NCBI GenBank assembly: GCA_017590115.1
Contig: JAGGNK010015447.1
Location: 992,001-1,056,000, forward strand
Direction of reading: 5' to 3'
Length of the DNA stretch: 64,000 nucleotides
DNA from: Montifringilla adamsi
Lineage: Eukaryota; Chordata; Aves; Passeriformes; Passeridae
Shown here: positions 38,601-53,500 of the stretch, one piece after another
Layout of the letters: each line of letters opens with the position of its first letter
How positions within the stretch are numbered: position 1 is the first letter of the stretch
The notes under the pieces: model-generated
Told to the model about the DNA's origin: nothing
Databases searched by the model: none
Seen by the model: the letters and a program-made list of their open reading frames with translations, nothing else
Position numbers and translations under genes: made by a program

Positions 38601-40562
38601 AGTTTAATAGCATAAAACAACTTCTCTGTTGTCAAGAGACCAAAGGAAAAACAAAGCAGGAGAGGTGTTTCACTCTGCTCAAAAATTTAGTTCTTGAAAT
38701 CTCTGTAGCACAAAATGCTATTTTAGGAACAACGTATTTCCCTCCCCCTCCTCCCCTGCCAGTACCAAACAGCCTGAAACTCAGCATATTGGGCTTCCTG
38801 AAATTTTTTCCTGGCTGAGTACTCACAGCCTACAAGATCCTCTGTTAAAATTGTTGCCAATTCTCTTTCTTGACCTCTTTCCAACAGGATGAGAAGAGAA
38901 AAAAGGTGGCAGTCAGAGAAACAGTAGAACCCAAGTATGCCTGTTTTATCTGAAAGGTTTTTGAAGCCACAGTAAACAGTGCAACAAGGTGGCCTTAATT
39001 TGCACTGGAAGCCAGTGTAGGTTTTGGGAGATTGCCACCACATCCATCGTAGCACAACATCCTTCCTCTTTGATCTTATACTGAACGCATGCCAAGAAAC
39101 CTGGATTTTAACAACTGAATGGCAGACACGTCCTGCAAGAAAGACAGTCCTTAATGACCAGAAGGGAAAGAAATCATTTCTGGAAATGCAGCATGACCCT
39201 TTTGACAGAAGGAAGTTTAAGCATAGATACAGGAAGGAGATGGTAGGTGATTTGTGCTGGGGGAAAAAAAATCTTGCTTAGATGATACTTACTCAGGAAT
39301 TATTTGATCTACATGCAATCTCCAAGAAACACAGGATAAAATGGTTGCTGTCAAGACATACAAACTGAGGGGATGAAGAATAAATGCAATAGAGTGATCC
39401 CGTGTACCCAGGCTTCAAAGAATACAAAGAGATCCAGTCTAAGGAGTCTGGATGATCCATTTCTTACAAATTAAAGGCAGGCATTTTTGTAGATTTTCAA
39501 GCCCTTCAGTAAACCTCAGCATTCAAATTCAGGTTAGAAAGGCACAGTGTTTAGCAGGACAGAAAGAACTTAACATAAGTATTTCACAGAACAAGTAGAT
39601 AATCTTAGAAACAGTGACAGAAGATGAAAACTATTACCTATGACCTAGAAGTCAAATTATGAACTCAAGGAAGAGTAGACAGTAGACACCTTTGCACTGA
39701 CAGGCTTCCCAGCTGGCTGTGAGATGTCAGGCTTGCCAGGTGCCAAACACTCCATAAAAGCTATTAGCAGCTCTAATCACCATATCAAGCAGCAATGCGC
39801 ACAGGTGACAATGAAATTTTTATATCATCTTTACAGTACAAAAGAATTTTCTTATAGAAGGTTGATTCTTCCAGATTTAGACTACCTGTAGTTTAACTCC
39901 GAGACAGAGCCTAGGCCAATTAATTTATTAAATATGTACATTCATAAGCCTTAATTTCAATACCCTTCAGGTCTGACAACAAGCCTAAGACAATCAATGC
40001 AGTGTATGCACAGGGGAAACGCATCCCAATCCTCTGCTGCTCTCTTTTATGAAACCCAAAATATACTATGCTTAAACACTAAGGGTTGGGCAGTAGCTTT
40101 AAGGTTTTCTAGAAATTCTTACCTTTAGCAACTCAGGCCATGTTTTTCTTGTCCCTTTACATGTGTAGGAAGAAATCTTGTGGGATCATGTTGTGAATTA
40201 AATACACTGGACTGGTTTATGATGTGGCTTGAGAGAGAACTGTGTCAGCACTGCTGAGGGTGTTGTGAAGTAGCAGTGGGATGAGAGGCAGAGATAGGAA
40301 AGAGCAAGAATTTGCTGGTCCTGTATCACTGCCAAAGCTTTCCCACAGTGAAACACTGGCCTTCCAGCAGGAACATTTCATGCACCTTTTTTCAGCAAGT
40401 ACTCTAGTGTTAGTATTTGACAATCGTAACAGTCTCAGCAACTTTCCCCAGGATTTGCATGATGCCTCAAACAATTTCAGACTATCTCTCCATCTCCTTG
40501 TGGATGTTTTGCCAATACTCTGCTAATTCTCCTTCTCCTTCTCCCTTTTCTTTCCCCTTATT
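29606..40562. other. 5' intron or upstream flank of the FAR gene, no repeats recognised
   Basis: About 11 kb with no CR1 copy. It contains the 19-bp duplication at 32527, a somewhat more GC-rich patch near 33060-33600, and on the minus strand a near-consensus splice donor at 36447 (GAGAG|GTAAGTG) preceded by a small CpG-bearing patch. The donor could end a 5' non-coding FAR exon but is unsupported otherwise. Confidence 0.5.
32527..32566 (+). repeat. 19-bp tandem duplication
   Basis: CCCAAGTAATGCCTGTTAA is followed directly by a copy with one mismatch (32546-32564). The unit contains TAATGCC. Confidence 0.9.
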
Positions 40563-40613
40563 TATAGAATCATAACCTTGTTTAGTACAGAAAAGACCTT
40601 TAAGTCCAACCTG
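40563..40613 (-). mobile_element. Short CR1 LINE remnant, reverse orientation
   Basis: TATAGAATCATAACCTTG, then AGAAAAGACCTTTAAGTCC and AACC, matches the reverse complement of the last ~50 bp of CR1, with an insertion near the middle. It is too short to assign a subfamily. Confidence 0.6.
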
Positions 40614-43600
40614 AAGTTTTGTCTTCTGAACGGGGAAACTTATGGTAGGAACAGATCCTCCATGGCCACGAAGCAAGAAGGAATAAAAGAAATCCCTGAC
40701 AGCTACCATCAGCCTAAATACATCCCTTCTATGAGAGGGTGACTGCTGATAGTGGAGAAGTGAAGACCAAGGATGACTTGACTAGGAAAATCCCAGCCCA
40801 ACATTGAAGAGGAGGTCTAATATCACTTACAGGACAAGGATTTATGAACATGACTCACCTGAAAAAATCAGCTGTCACCAAACTTTATCTGCAAGCAGTT
40901 AGTTTAGTCCGGAAAGTCAGCCTAACTCTCAGGTAACATGGGAACATTTATTGCAGAGTGTGGGGATCAGTTAGCCCCTCCTTTCTGTTTGCCATGAGGG
41001 AGGTACTGGGAGGTTTGCAGTAGAAGCCACTAGTTATTAAGAAATAAAACAGCTCTAAGGACACATGCAATCAGGGCACACCATGTAATCATGATGCACC
41101 ACAAAACACGCAAAAAGAATTGCAACATCTACGACAAGTTGACACTATAGGCCAGGTGAGCTTTTTGTTTGACAGCTATTTCTGGAAGACATACCCTGCT
41201 CTTTCCACAACAGGTTTAGCATTTTTCAATTTCAGCTGAATTGAAAGGTAAGTCACTTTATCACAGAACAACTCCAGCATAGCTCAGGTTTCAGCCTGTG
41301 AGAGCAGAACTACTGTGCACACAATATAATCTATTAAGACAATTTGACACTCCTTTCCTAATGCCTAGGAAAAACAGCCCCTTTACTCCAGAGTTTATTT
41401 TATCTTTGCTTTCACTGAAATAGCCTATTATGATGGTTTCATGTTCTTCTCTACATATCAGAGCAAACAGATTTCAGGCTGTAAGTCTTCCCTGTACACT
41501 ATCTTAGAGCAAAATCGTTCCATTCAGCAAGAAAGGAGAAAAAACCCAAGATAAAAATAAAAATTCCTTTCTCTCCCCATAGAGAATATACTTATCTCAG
41601 CTGTATCCAACATATTTTCTTGAAAAGCATTGTAAAGTCCAAGTGAAAAAACGCATGTTTAACTCATGCAACTTGCCCTCCCGCTAACAAAGGACAATAC
41701 TGACACAGTCAAGATATACAAGAAGAGCTTGCTGCTGTTACTGCAAGGACCTTAAATCAAAATCCTAAGCAAAAAGACTGGGCAGCTTTTAACTCCCTAC
41801 TGAAAACAGCCTCCCTTAAATCCCAGGGCGTTGTTGTAGGGAGGAAGGTGGAAGAGAAGGGCATGAAACCCCTTGAAAAGAAAGAACAGTGATCTCTACC
41901 CTGTGTCTCTTGCCTGTTGGCATCAGTGCAGGGAACCTCCTTGCTCTGAGACCCAGCAAAGGGCCCTTGTTTCCAAGGAGACTTCCGAGATCTGCTGGAA
42001 TGCTAGACCACCCAAACACAGGCGTGGATTGAGGGACCAGCCCTGAGCTTCCTGCACTTCATTACTCCCTACCCACTGAAAACTTCCATTTCCCTTGTAG
42101 GAGTCACTTTAGCCCACAGGCTAAAAACTAATCAAGTAACAGTTTCATTATCTTTGTAGCATGACATCTCAAATGAGCTAATTGGCGTTTTTTCCTCTGT
42201 TATTGTGACTACTAGGGCAGGTGTTTTAGAGACAAGGAAGAGAGAAATTTGTGTGAGCTCCTATGGAGGTCTTTTCTTCCTGAAAAATTACATAAAGAGC
42301 ATCCCAATTAAATCCTCTTGCACATGAATAAATATCCCTTTCACAGAAGTATCTGTTGCAGAATAACAGCTGATGGCTGTTGTACAGCCAATGGATGAAG
42401 CACAACTGCTGATCTGGAGATCTGGAGATCTTCATGGCAAAGATGAATTAAACATGATCTTTACAAAAGGTTGCATAAATGTCCTGCTTTTCTCTCTCAT
42501 TATAGAACCTACTTGTCATCTCAATAAGCTTCCAGAAACAATGTATTTTACTTTCCTTTTTCTACCCAGAACAGCACGTGTTTGCCTTTGAGAGCACACA
42601 CCACCTTCCTCCTTTCGTACACACGACATGACAACGTTCCCCCTTTGTCACAACCTACAATCCATTATCACTATCAGCTGTGCCTCTTGACAGGCTGTAT
42701 CTCCCAACAGAGACACCCTCATGCAAAATCCTGGCATGTGCTGTTCCTCCACTCTGCCAGTGCCCTCTGGATGCAGAGCAGGAGGTGCATCAATATCACT
42801 CCTGAGGGCAAAATGCTTGGTCAGTGATCCCAGCTCAACAGTGATCAATGCAGAGATCTCTGAATTGCCACTCCCAGGACTCATTCAAAGTGGTGGGGGA
42901 ACACAAAATGTCAGAATTGGTCCTTAAAAAAAACTCCACACCATCCTTTTGAAAAACAAGATGTGTCACAACCCTCCATTCCAGCACAGAAATTAGAATT
43001 TATTTTTTTTTTATTCCTATCCAACATAAAGATAAATGCTGAACTTAGGAGAATTCCCTGAGGGAAGGAAACAACAACTTTTAAATCAGCTCTGGTTATT
43101 CCTCCTCCTCATTTCTTCTCAATCAGAGCTTGCTATGTCTTCTACTATTAAACTGTTTCTCATTTATCTTTCCTAGTCAAATCTTTTTGTTTAAGCCGTT
43201 TTTTAAAAACTCTCACAGATTTGCTGATTTTATCAGAGCGAGATGAGGCACGGAATTACAGTCCTCCCTCACAGGGAAGCATCACAATACCTTTGCCTAA
43301 ACACATGAAACTATATTGGGCTCATCTCCATTTCATATTTCAGCAGCTTGGAGGCTTCTCCTGCCTGTTCACCACAGAGTAGCACCTGCCTTTTTCTCAG
43401 CCCTCCCTGCTCCTCACCATCATGCCACAAAGGTGGACTTCATTTTATTACCTTCTGTGAATCCTTAATTTCTTCGGACTGCCTGTGCAGAAAGCAAAAA
43501 TTGTCTTAGGCTACTCATAAAACCCATTCTGTCAGAGCGGGACATCACCAGTTACACAGGCTGGAGAATCTTAGGGCAGGACATGCTTCAGGCACTGCAC

Positions 43601-44773
43601 TCTCATGGCACTGCACAATCACAGAAGGAAAAGTAGTCAGAACTGCAAAGAGATTAAGGTAGAAGTCTTCACCTTGGAAGTAAAAAAAAAACCAAAAACA
43701 ACCCATCCAACCAAACCTTCACAAGCTTTTTAAAACCACTTCAGGTTTCCTGCAACTTGAAGGCCAAATGAGACTGTCCATTTTTCAAGCTGCTTTAGAT
43801 CAACTCCACATGGAAATCTCTATATTTAAAACACAACATTTTAAATGGTGTATTTTTATACAGTATGTGAAAGTACTTGAAATAGGTCTTATCTTTCTAA
43901 TTATCACTCTTTAGTTTTTTCTCCATTTTGCCTTCTCCTTTGCTTTGTTTATGCACTGTGGCACATCACATCCTATACACCAGTATAATGAAACTTCTGA
44001 AAAAATCTGGCGAAGTAACAGCTAGTTTTTACCCACTTAGAGGGGAATAAGTTATTATTTGCAAAAATGCCAAACACTGATGCATGGGATGTCAGAAAAC
44101 CAGTGTTCCATCAGTTAGTTCTTTTTTTTGCTGCTATATTACCTAAGTCCTGATGATCATTCACAGGTATTTGGATAGAAACTGTAACTTCAGTACAGGA
44201 AACTCTCTTAATTTCCGCTACATCTGTGTACAAAATATAAATTTGTAAGTCTGCACTCTAGACTTCTCAGGTGTCTGTATCTCATAGGGGAATCTGATGG
44301 AGAAAAGTGTTACTCTGGTACAGAAATCTTCCTGTGTGGAGTGTGGCACTGGTTGGGAAGCATCCAAAGGACCTGAATGAATTTGTTGATGTCATTGGAA
44401 GTAAACAATCTGGTATTTTGGGAATGCCATGGAGACTGAGAGCAGACCCATGGACAATAAAAGGCATATGTCAAGACCATCTTCAGGATGGCAAGGAGAA
44501 AAAAACTTCCAGAGGTGGAAGATGAACCATTCTGTATTTCTAGAATTCTGTGTTTTGTATTATCCGATTGTAACTACATTTTATACCATTTTTTCTTCGA
44601 AAAAGACAAGGAAGAAGAAAACAAACACATAAAAGGGGAGAGGGGAGCTGAAGTTTAGTTAATTTCTGGGCTGGCATTCAGTTTTGCTTGCTGTAAATGG
44701 TATGCTGGCCTCTGGCAAGTATCTCCAAATACAGGCCTTAAAAATAGCCTTCATTACCACTAATGAAGATGAT

Positions 44774-44790
44774 AAAAAAAAAAAAAAAAA
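44774..44790 (+). repeat. Poly-A run of 17
   Basis: An uninterrupted A run. Nothing upstream suggests a retrocopied transcript. Confidence 0.9.
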
Positions 44791-45542
44791 CTCAATACAA
44801 ATAATCCTGTCGCTTAGGCAAAAACAACTTAGACATTACAGACAGACATAAATACAGATAATTTTTCCATGTAGCTAATTTTTCCAAGCTAAATAAAGAA
44901 CTCTATTCAGAAAGAAATAAAAATACTTACAAAACCACTGAGTTTCACAGAGTTATGCAACTTGTCTATAGTATTGTTTTGTTTTTGGGGTTTTTTTGCT
45001 GTGATTACTAATCAAACACCTGGATTCTGAGTATGACAATTTCTGGTTTTGAACAACAGATTACCATGGAGCCAATAATTATTTTGGCCAGAAAGGCTTT
45101 CCTGAGATGTTTCAAGTCTCCTGCCTCAACCTGCTCCCCAGGAAACAATTCCTTTTCATTGAGGGAACACTGTCTGCTTAATGACAACCAAAACCAAATG
45201 CTTTTATCTTTCCCATATTGGGAAAGCCTCCAAATAGCTACTGAATGACTAAAACCAGGGAGTGTCCAAGCAGGGAGACTAATTCAGAAAAAAAGGCTTT
45301 GTCTCTGCTTTCTAGAAGCCACAGCCTGTGAGATGTCCCTTTACCCTGGGAGCAGATTTTTACACCTTTCTTTTATCAGAATGAAAACCCCAAACATAGT
45401 CTTACTACTCCCAGTGGTATTTCCATGAAGGTTTCCATGGGAAGCTGGGATGAGCAGAGGTTCTGTTCCATGCACAGCCAAGTGCTCTTCCTGCTTGCCT
45501 GCTGCTGTCACTCAAGGTCAATAATGTGCACAGTGCAAATTT

Positions 45543-45605
45543 AAAAAAAAAAAAAAAAAAAAACCAAAAAAAAAAAAAAAAAAAAAACCCAGCAAAAAAA
45601 ACAAT
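45543..45605 (+). repeat. Double poly-A tract
   Basis: Two A runs of about 21 and 22 are separated by CC and followed by CCCAGC and a third short run. A hypermutable simple repeat, where assembly or sequencing length errors are likely. Confidence 0.95.
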
Positions 45606-47257
45606 GGAAAGAGACTCTGACTCTCCTTGTTGGACACCCCTCTTTCTGCCCACTGAAAATATGAGGAGCAAGAAGTATTTGCCCTTTACTTTGAGGTCTC
45701 AGATGCAAGAGCAGAGTGACTACATAACACTACTTTACTGTTACTGACACTAGCCCCAAAAAGGGCCAAAAAGTGAAAAGAGTACAAAAAGCAAGAAATA
45801 AATCAGCACCTAGAGCAGAGAAATTTTTAGAGATGAATGAGTGTTTCAGATATCATATAAGTAAAAGAAAATGTTCAACTGAAGATGTTCTGGTGTGTGA
45901 ACAGAACAAAAGCAAAAAGGTATTGGTCAGGAAATTGTTTTTTGAGAGGGTGTCTTGAGAAGTTCTTTAAGGGAAAATATTTTTCTGACCACCAAAAGAA
46001 AAAATAAATTTTGTCTTTGTTTTGTTAAATATTTATTACTTGTCTTCATCACTCTCTGTCTTTCTATGATGCTTGTGCTGCTCTTTTTCTCCTTTTCTGC
46101 AGATCTCTTTCCTTCTCCTCTGAGTGCTTTTTCCCTTAGCTCTGAAATATTTCACTTTTTAAAGAAATATAGATGATCTGCTGCTTTCCTAGAGCATTCT
46201 CAGAGGCAGCTGTAAAGGACTTTCAAGGTAATGCTGCTACCTGGGTCATCTACCTGACCTAGCTTTTTCTACTTTTGTTCATTAAAGTCAAACCAGAAAA
46301 GACGTAACATTTAAAAGCCCTGTAAAGTGGGAAACCTGCATGGCTAAACTTAGAATTCTTGGATTCTCTGTAGAAGACTGCAGAGAAATGGTACCATAAT
46401 ATAGTTGCCTGAATAGCTATGGTAGATTTGAATTAATTTACTTAAAAATGTATGAAATGCACCTTTGCTGCTGAGTTCTTTCATATCACCCTGCACCTTT
46501 TGATTTTTACCCTCTGACTTTCTCACGTAAAAGCACAGTTAAGGAATAAGGGAAGGTATGTCCATCTACTTTCAGAACTGCTGAAGGTGCAGGACAGCTG
46601 GTAGTATTTATTCCAATATCAACTGCAATAATTAATTTAACTTCATGATAGGGTTTTTTGTTCAAGAATGGCCTCTGGTAGACTAGACCAAACAACGACT
46701 GAACTATATTTCTAGTCATTGCACTCCTTCTGGACAACCTTTCACAAAGTCAAATCGAAAAAAGCTTTACGATTTTTACTAACTTCTCCCACATATTATT
46801 CTTTTCTAATCTAAGCCATACATAGCTGTTTCCAGCCCACTGCATCATTGTAAGGTAGAGAAATAGTGCTGTATTAAATTTAGATTTCTTAATCTAACAA
46901 AAGAATAAGGAATTTGATCAAAAGAGACAGAAATCACATGGGGAAAAAAGGAGCAGAAAAGATCTGCTCGGGTGGATTTCATTCTTCTATAGTGCTCATT
47001 CAGTGTCTAGTAATTCAGGCTGGAATGTGGATGCATCTGGGTTTGGGTGCATTCCCTCTGACATAACAGGAACACTGTAAAGCAAGAAACTTCTAACAAA
47101 CCATATGCAAAACAATTTTAGTTGCTGCCCAGTTATGAGAAAAACCTTGTTCTTAGCTGCTCAAAGAAACTGAAAACAGCTGTTGGAGTTGCTGAAGATG
47201 CTGAGTAATTGTTGAGTGAAGTTGTTATGGCAATTGACAAAATCAGACTGCATCCTG

Positions 47258-47512
47258 CAGGCTGGAGCTGTGGCAGGGAGGTTTAGGCTGGATATCAGGA
47301 AAAGTTTCTTCCCCCAGAGGGTGCTGGGGCACTGAACAGGCTCCTCTGGGAATGGTCACATCCCCAAGGCTCCCAGAGCTCCAGGAGCGTTTGGACAACG
47401 CTCCAGGCACAGGTGGGATTGTTGGGGTGGCTGTGCAGGGCGAGGAGTTGGACTGGATGGTCCTTGTGGGTCCCTTCCAACTCTGGATATTCTACAACTC
47501 TAAGGTTCTAAG
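47258..47512 (+). mobile_element. CR1 LINE 3' UTR fragment
   Basis: GGCAGGGAGGTTTAGGCTGG, ATATCAGGAAAAGTTTCTTC, GAGTTGGACTGGATGGTCC and TTGTGGGTCCCTTCCAACTC lead into a decayed TTCTACAACTCTAAG tail. It is more GC-rich and less decayed than most copies here. Confidence 0.92.
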
Positions 47513-50500
47513 GAGGGATTCCAGAGAAAACTGAAGGAGGAACAAATCTGGAGTGAGAAGCAGAGGACAAGGCATTGTTGTCGGAGCAGTTTAACACACC
47601 AGCTGTGTCCTCCAGGGAGCTGTGAACAGAGTGTGCAGGTCACGTGGCAAGAGGAGAGGAAAGGAGAGGGTGACTATGAGTTCAGCCAGAGCTTGCTGAG
47701 GACTAAAAGCAGCTTGTGGGTTAAGGGAGGACAAGTAAAGGCACTGACCTCTGAGAAGTCTTCAGAAAAGAAAAGCTATTTTCTGTGCACTTGAAATACT
47801 GATTTTCTAATTGTACCAGTATAACCAGTTAAAGAGCCTGTCCTGCAAAGTTAATAACCTCAAAGGATATCATTAAGCACCCCACTTCTAAGCATGTTAG
47901 ATCACTGTGGAGGCAGGAAAATGGAACAGGGTGATAGCATGACTCATGACTTTCCACCATTAGGTATGACAATGCTGTAGCTCTTGTAGAGGCTGAAACT
48001 CATGTAACCTCCTTCTTCCAAATCCAAAACTGAAAGAGCCAAAATTGCCAGCGCAGCTGCACACTGTGTGAACTGGTTTATCCATTCTTTCCCCAAAACC
48101 ACAGTTAGTTTTAGACAGGTAACAACAAAAATCACTGTTAAAGTGCAACCTACACTTCATCATCATCTGAAACAGGATTTCCTCACCTATTCTGGTTAAC
48201 GTGCCACAGACAGAATTACGCTTCAAGCCATCTTTAAAAAAGCCTTACCTGCAGCTCTTCCTACCCAAAGAGGCTCTTGGTACTCCCAGCTGGTACACAA
48301 ACAGACTGCATCTAACTTAAGAGTGGCAAAATAAAAAACTGTTTATCTTAATATTAAAGGACACTGACATCAGAATGATGTTTCCTTCAAATCACTCACA
48401 CAGCATCAAATCTGTTCTTAGGCTGCCTCTGTCTCCAGTGAGGGACGATGGGATGAATCTGGCTGAGTGTTGGGAAGGGAAGCTTGCAGTACAGAATTAA
48501 GCAGTGATACTGCATTAAGTCCAGGGAGGGGGCGGGAAGTATGGAACGGTGAGGAACACAGGATACATGCTGGGGAGATACATAACAGACAGAAAGTGGT
48601 TAACAGCATTCACCTGGAAACTAGATTAATTAGATTTAAAAAGCCTGACATTTACTGCCAGTGAAGCTGCTGTGCAGGCACCAAACTCCTCCCAGAGCTA
48701 AGCTACAGGCAGGTATAGGAACACTTCTGATTCAATCAGTCCAACTAATCCAAGCCTAGACTTACAGTCCTTCTAATTCACAAGTCATAAAGGCATCTAG
48801 TTAGAAACAGAATTTGCTGGATGACCACTGGCAGAACCTGCACAAGTCTCAGACTGTCTTCACTTGCACTGAGAAACCAGGCTTTTTCTCTGTCACCAAG
48901 TATGTACTAAAAATACTGGGTTTAATCTTTTGGCACTGTTAAGGGAGCATTTTTTCTTTAAGGCTCAGTTCATTTATGGTTTTATATGAGAACAGTTAAG
49001 TAGGGAGCTCTCTGAAAATCCTGATACAATATAAATATTTAATCCTTAAGTAAACCCATTGGACCTTGCTCCTCTCTTCTCAAGCTTTGAATCTACCAAA
49101 CATAGCAACAGAAATTACGAAGTTCTACTGTAATTCCTAAGAAAACAAAGGAGCTCCTCCACAGGCCAGGTGTGTAGCAAGCACATTCGAAGACAACAAT
49201 ACACACTGACACGAGCAGAGGTTACACCCACACACAGACACTCGTGGGACTCAGGGGATGAGAGCTGGAGTCAGAATTCATTGCAAAGGTTTGGGTGGCA
49301 ACAGCATGTTTAAGTCAGTGAGGTATTGATTTTACAACTACTTTCAGACATACAAAAAAAAGTCAGCTTTTAAAGAAATACTTCAAATGCTGTAAAGCTT
49401 AAAAATTGACTTATTATTTCATAGCGGTGCAATATTTACCATTTCAATGTCATCTGGGCATATATTCTCAATCTTCCATTGAACTTTTCTACTCCAAACA
49501 TCACTACAAAGTAAAATACTCATAACTTCATTAAAATAATCTTCTTGCTGTGCCTAGAAAGGGATAGAATTAGGATAAAATCCTATGAAATGCCTATCAC
49601 TTTTAATTATTTCATAGCTGGGTGTTTTTTGTATTTCTCATTGATTAAATCAGAACAGTAAAAGTTACTTTATAAAGTTTTCCATTCTCAAAATATATTG
49701 ATTTCTCTTACATAAAAGTCAGAGCTAATAAACACAGTGATCTGATGTACTCTCCATTCAGAGGAGCTTTCCAAACTTGTTTGTGCAAAGGAACATGTGT
49801 TCAGGCAGGGCAGCTTTCCAAATTTGCTCATCTATCTGGCTGCCCTAACAGCTACGTTGCCATCCACCACCTGCCACCAAAGCTGTAAATGATAAGGAAG
49901 TTCATGAGGGAAAGTAGTTCTTATCTTACAGTCACTCATGGACAATTCTCAGCGGTAACTGCAAATATTAGCAATGCTTTCTTTCCCAGTCCCAGATGGC
50001 AGAAGACACAAAACCTGAAAAATCCTGGCTCCGATGCAGACACTGGCGAAGGACTGCTCCTTCCAACAGAAGGGAGGATTCAGGCCCTAACTCCAAGCAA
50101 CCTGACCACCCTGTCACCATCAGAGACACCTCCTCGTTTTATCACAACAGCCTGGAGAAAAAGGGTGTGGATTTGCCTATTTTCAATTACAATAGTCATC
50201 TAACTGGGAGACGACTTGAAATCTTTGTTGCCCAAGACATCTTACGTGTTATGGACGGTGTCATCTTCTTCTCTTCAAGAGAATGAGGTAACACCCTCAT
50301 CTCCCCCCCTGGTCCAGGGGCCTTCTCTCCATGCAAATCTTTGACTGTTCCTGTCAGAGGATGCACTTGTTTTGCCAAGCACCAGCTGCACTCTTCAGAA
50401 ATCTGATGTAACCAGAAGTGAATTACAGCCACTCTCTGTCATGAATCTCTGCAATCCCTCCCAGAGCAGGGTAAGGCACGTCCCTCGTCACTGCATGGGA

Positions 50501-53500
50501 GTGACCATCGTGTTGACCACTCGTCACTGGCCAGTTTTAAAATCTTTCACACAAATACAAATTAATTAAATCTGTCCCCTTGCTGCTGGCAGCCCTGCCT
50601 CCTCTGACTGCATACCTGTAACCTTCCTCCTTCTCTCCCAACTATTAGGCCTTTTTTACCTGCTTCAGCTCAAAAATGTGGTGGGGTGTGGAGCAGAAGT
50701 AGCAGGAAACACCCAGGAGTCCTGGGTGACTGGAGAGCTAAGAAGGAAAGCACAAAGCTCTCTGGCAGTGAACAATGAATATTCAAAAATATTTCTAGAT
50801 TACAGGAAGAAAGGAAAAAAGAGAGATGAAAGCTGACCTTGCTTCTTCAACTGAATCAGCAGATTGCAGCTAGAGAGGAGGGGCATGTTTGTTTTCAAAA
50901 CAATAAAATGCAACAAGCACACATGATTCTGGAACTACCATTCTTAACAGCCCTCTTCACACAATGCTCTTCTGTCACACACTACAACTAGATCCTTTGT
51001 TTTTACTAATAAAAAAACAAAACACCAGTGTAAGAAAACAACAAACCAACCCCCAAAAAGATCCCTTCTTCCCACAACAAAACAAAAAAGCCCGAAGGCA
51101 ATCCCAATATTGTCAGTACTCTAAAGACATGATACACTCACCAAAGGAAAACAGATAGAGATGTGTTTACCAAACCCGTTCACCTGTAGCATCCAAACCA
51201 CCAGTCAAGGGGAGAACATCCTGAAATCACCCTGAAGCAGCAGAGGACTGCAGGGATAACCTGGTCTAGCTGTGATCAAGCTGCTTCCAGCACCACGAGT
51301 GCTAAAATCTCCTCCAAACAGCACTGCTTCTCAATTAATTAACACTGCTCGTTTAATTCATGTGCCAGCTGACACTCCGGATGTCCCTTTGAAGCTCTCA
51401 GCTCACACCATGCCGCTGTGCTGCCAGACTAAGGTGCCTCACAGACGTGCCCTTAGCTGACACAACCTCTTAGCCCTCTTTTTTTTTAACATCTCCATCT
51501 AACAGCAACCTTTCCTTGCACAAGGGAAAGACAGCATCAGCAAAAGCAACAGGCTGGGAGCAAACTCATCCTGCTGCCTGCCCCAAGCCAAGCAGAGCAG
51601 TGGATTTGAATGCTGGGGTACGCATTTTGGATCTCAATGAAGAAGAACCCCAGGTGGCAAGCAAATAGATGTGACTTGAAAGAGAGAACACAAATACAAG
51701 TACGTGCAACATTTAGGGCTGCAGAAGACTTAAGAGCTGTGAGCAGTAGCTTCCTATTTTGACCATTTTACATTCAGGGAAACAGATCTTTGCAACATGG
51801 AGACAATTCCTCTTCCTCACCAGAAAGACTTAATTTTTAACTAGTCAACCATATTTTGACTAGATGAAGCTGTTATAGTATGAAGGGTTCAAATCAGAAT
51901 TCGTGCCTTGGTCATTTCCTGTGCCTACCTGTTGATGGTCAGCTTGCCCTATTCACCAGCAACACCAAAGAGCAGAGTTCTGTAAAGACAACTTTAAGAA
52001 ACCATTAACACACACAAAAAAAACCACCCCAAAACTTGTCAAATTCGGCCAGGAACTTGTCAAGCCAATGGGGGGGGAATTTTCCTCCTCTTTGCATTGT
52101 CAGAACATATTTTGTCAGCAATCCAGAGAAAGCTTAAATAACAAAACTACTTTTTGCTTTGTCATGACTTAGTTTGAATCAATGTTCTGATGAGGAAGAG
52201 TGTGTGACTACAGGAGTAAATTCTGCCTACTCTAAGTCCTTCCACATGGGTACCATGGCAATGAGACAGCAACCTAAGATTCTCCCAAGGAGAACAAATG
52301 CAGCTTGGTTAGGGGAAATGCAACCAGGAAAAAAAACCAAATCCATAGCATTAATATTATTATAAATTGCCAAACAACAGAGTTTTACTCAGTGCTGGTC
52401 CACAAAAGGTTTTGAAAAACATGTCATTTCCTTTCTCAAAGTCTACGATATTTTTAAATTAATCTATTAGAATTTTGGTGGTTTTCTCATAACAAAATGC
52501 AAGGTAGAAGGCTTGTTTCATTTCTGGAATATACATTTAGGAGGAGTTTTCCTATGCTAAAGGCTGCATTCCAGTTGGCAGCAGTGTGAGAAGTTAGTGT
52601 GTCAAGCCTAAGATAATGTCTACTGTATTATCAAGGGCATGGTGACAAAAGGCAGTAAAGCTTGTCATTACAGGTCAGCCCTCATCCTGAGCTGTCCCCA
52701 ACTTGATCCACCTGGAATCAGGTATCTCAGCTATTATATCTAATCTAGATGGATACAATCTGATTTTGGTTAGAGGCTGAAGTGCTTTGTACCCACTGCA
52801 AATTGATACTTCACCAAAACTGACTTAGGACCTTCTTCCTAGTTTGATTCCTTTAACAGGAACCAGTGTCTCCTGACAAGAGAGCAGGAGGAATCCCAAG
52901 CAAAAGTGAGAGGGAGATGAAGTTTTGCAAGAAAAAAGGGTGTAGGAGCAGGAAAGCATCTGTGATGCACTCTCTAATGAAACATCACTGAGGTGCAGGA
53001 AGTGAGACATATGCTCCAATTCCCAGCTGGCTGACAAACATGTTTCCAGCCCTGAGGCTTCGGACTGTTTCAAAAGCAGCTGGCTGGCAATACAGGAAGC
53101 TCTCCTCAGGTGAGGAGAATTTTTCCAGGACTGACCAAAGACTAGAACTGATGCTCCTTATTACCTGCTGGGAAGAGTCAGGTCTACAGTCTTCATTTAA
53201 TGCAAAACCTGGGTGATATATTTACTAGAGCAGCCACATCATTGTCCTGGTGTGGAAGGAAGACAGTCCAACATGTACTGCTCCCACAAGACTTGTTATC
53301 TGCTCCTCAAGCAGAAACTGAGAGGCAAACCAGAGAAAATCTTAGTCACAAGCTCACTTGCAAATCCAAGACAAATAAGCAACAGAATCATCTCTCTGTC
53401 AAATGAACAGATATATGTCATAAGTTTAGTACTTCAGGGTGATGAGCAGACTTTCAAAAGGATAGAGAATCATAACTGTTTTGTTTCAAAATTTAGAAAG

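Larger units (their letters stand above)
40614..47257. other. Non-coding stretch
   Basis: It holds the poly-A tracts at 44774 and 45543. No exon or other repeat is recognised. Confidence 0.5.

Noticed and set aside
45526..45747. Lysine-rich and phenylalanine-rich frames.
   Set aside because: Direct translation of the double poly-A tract.
51880..51910. GGTTCAAATC, resembling a tRNA B box.
   Set aside because: No A box, cloverleaf or terminator T run at the correct spacing.
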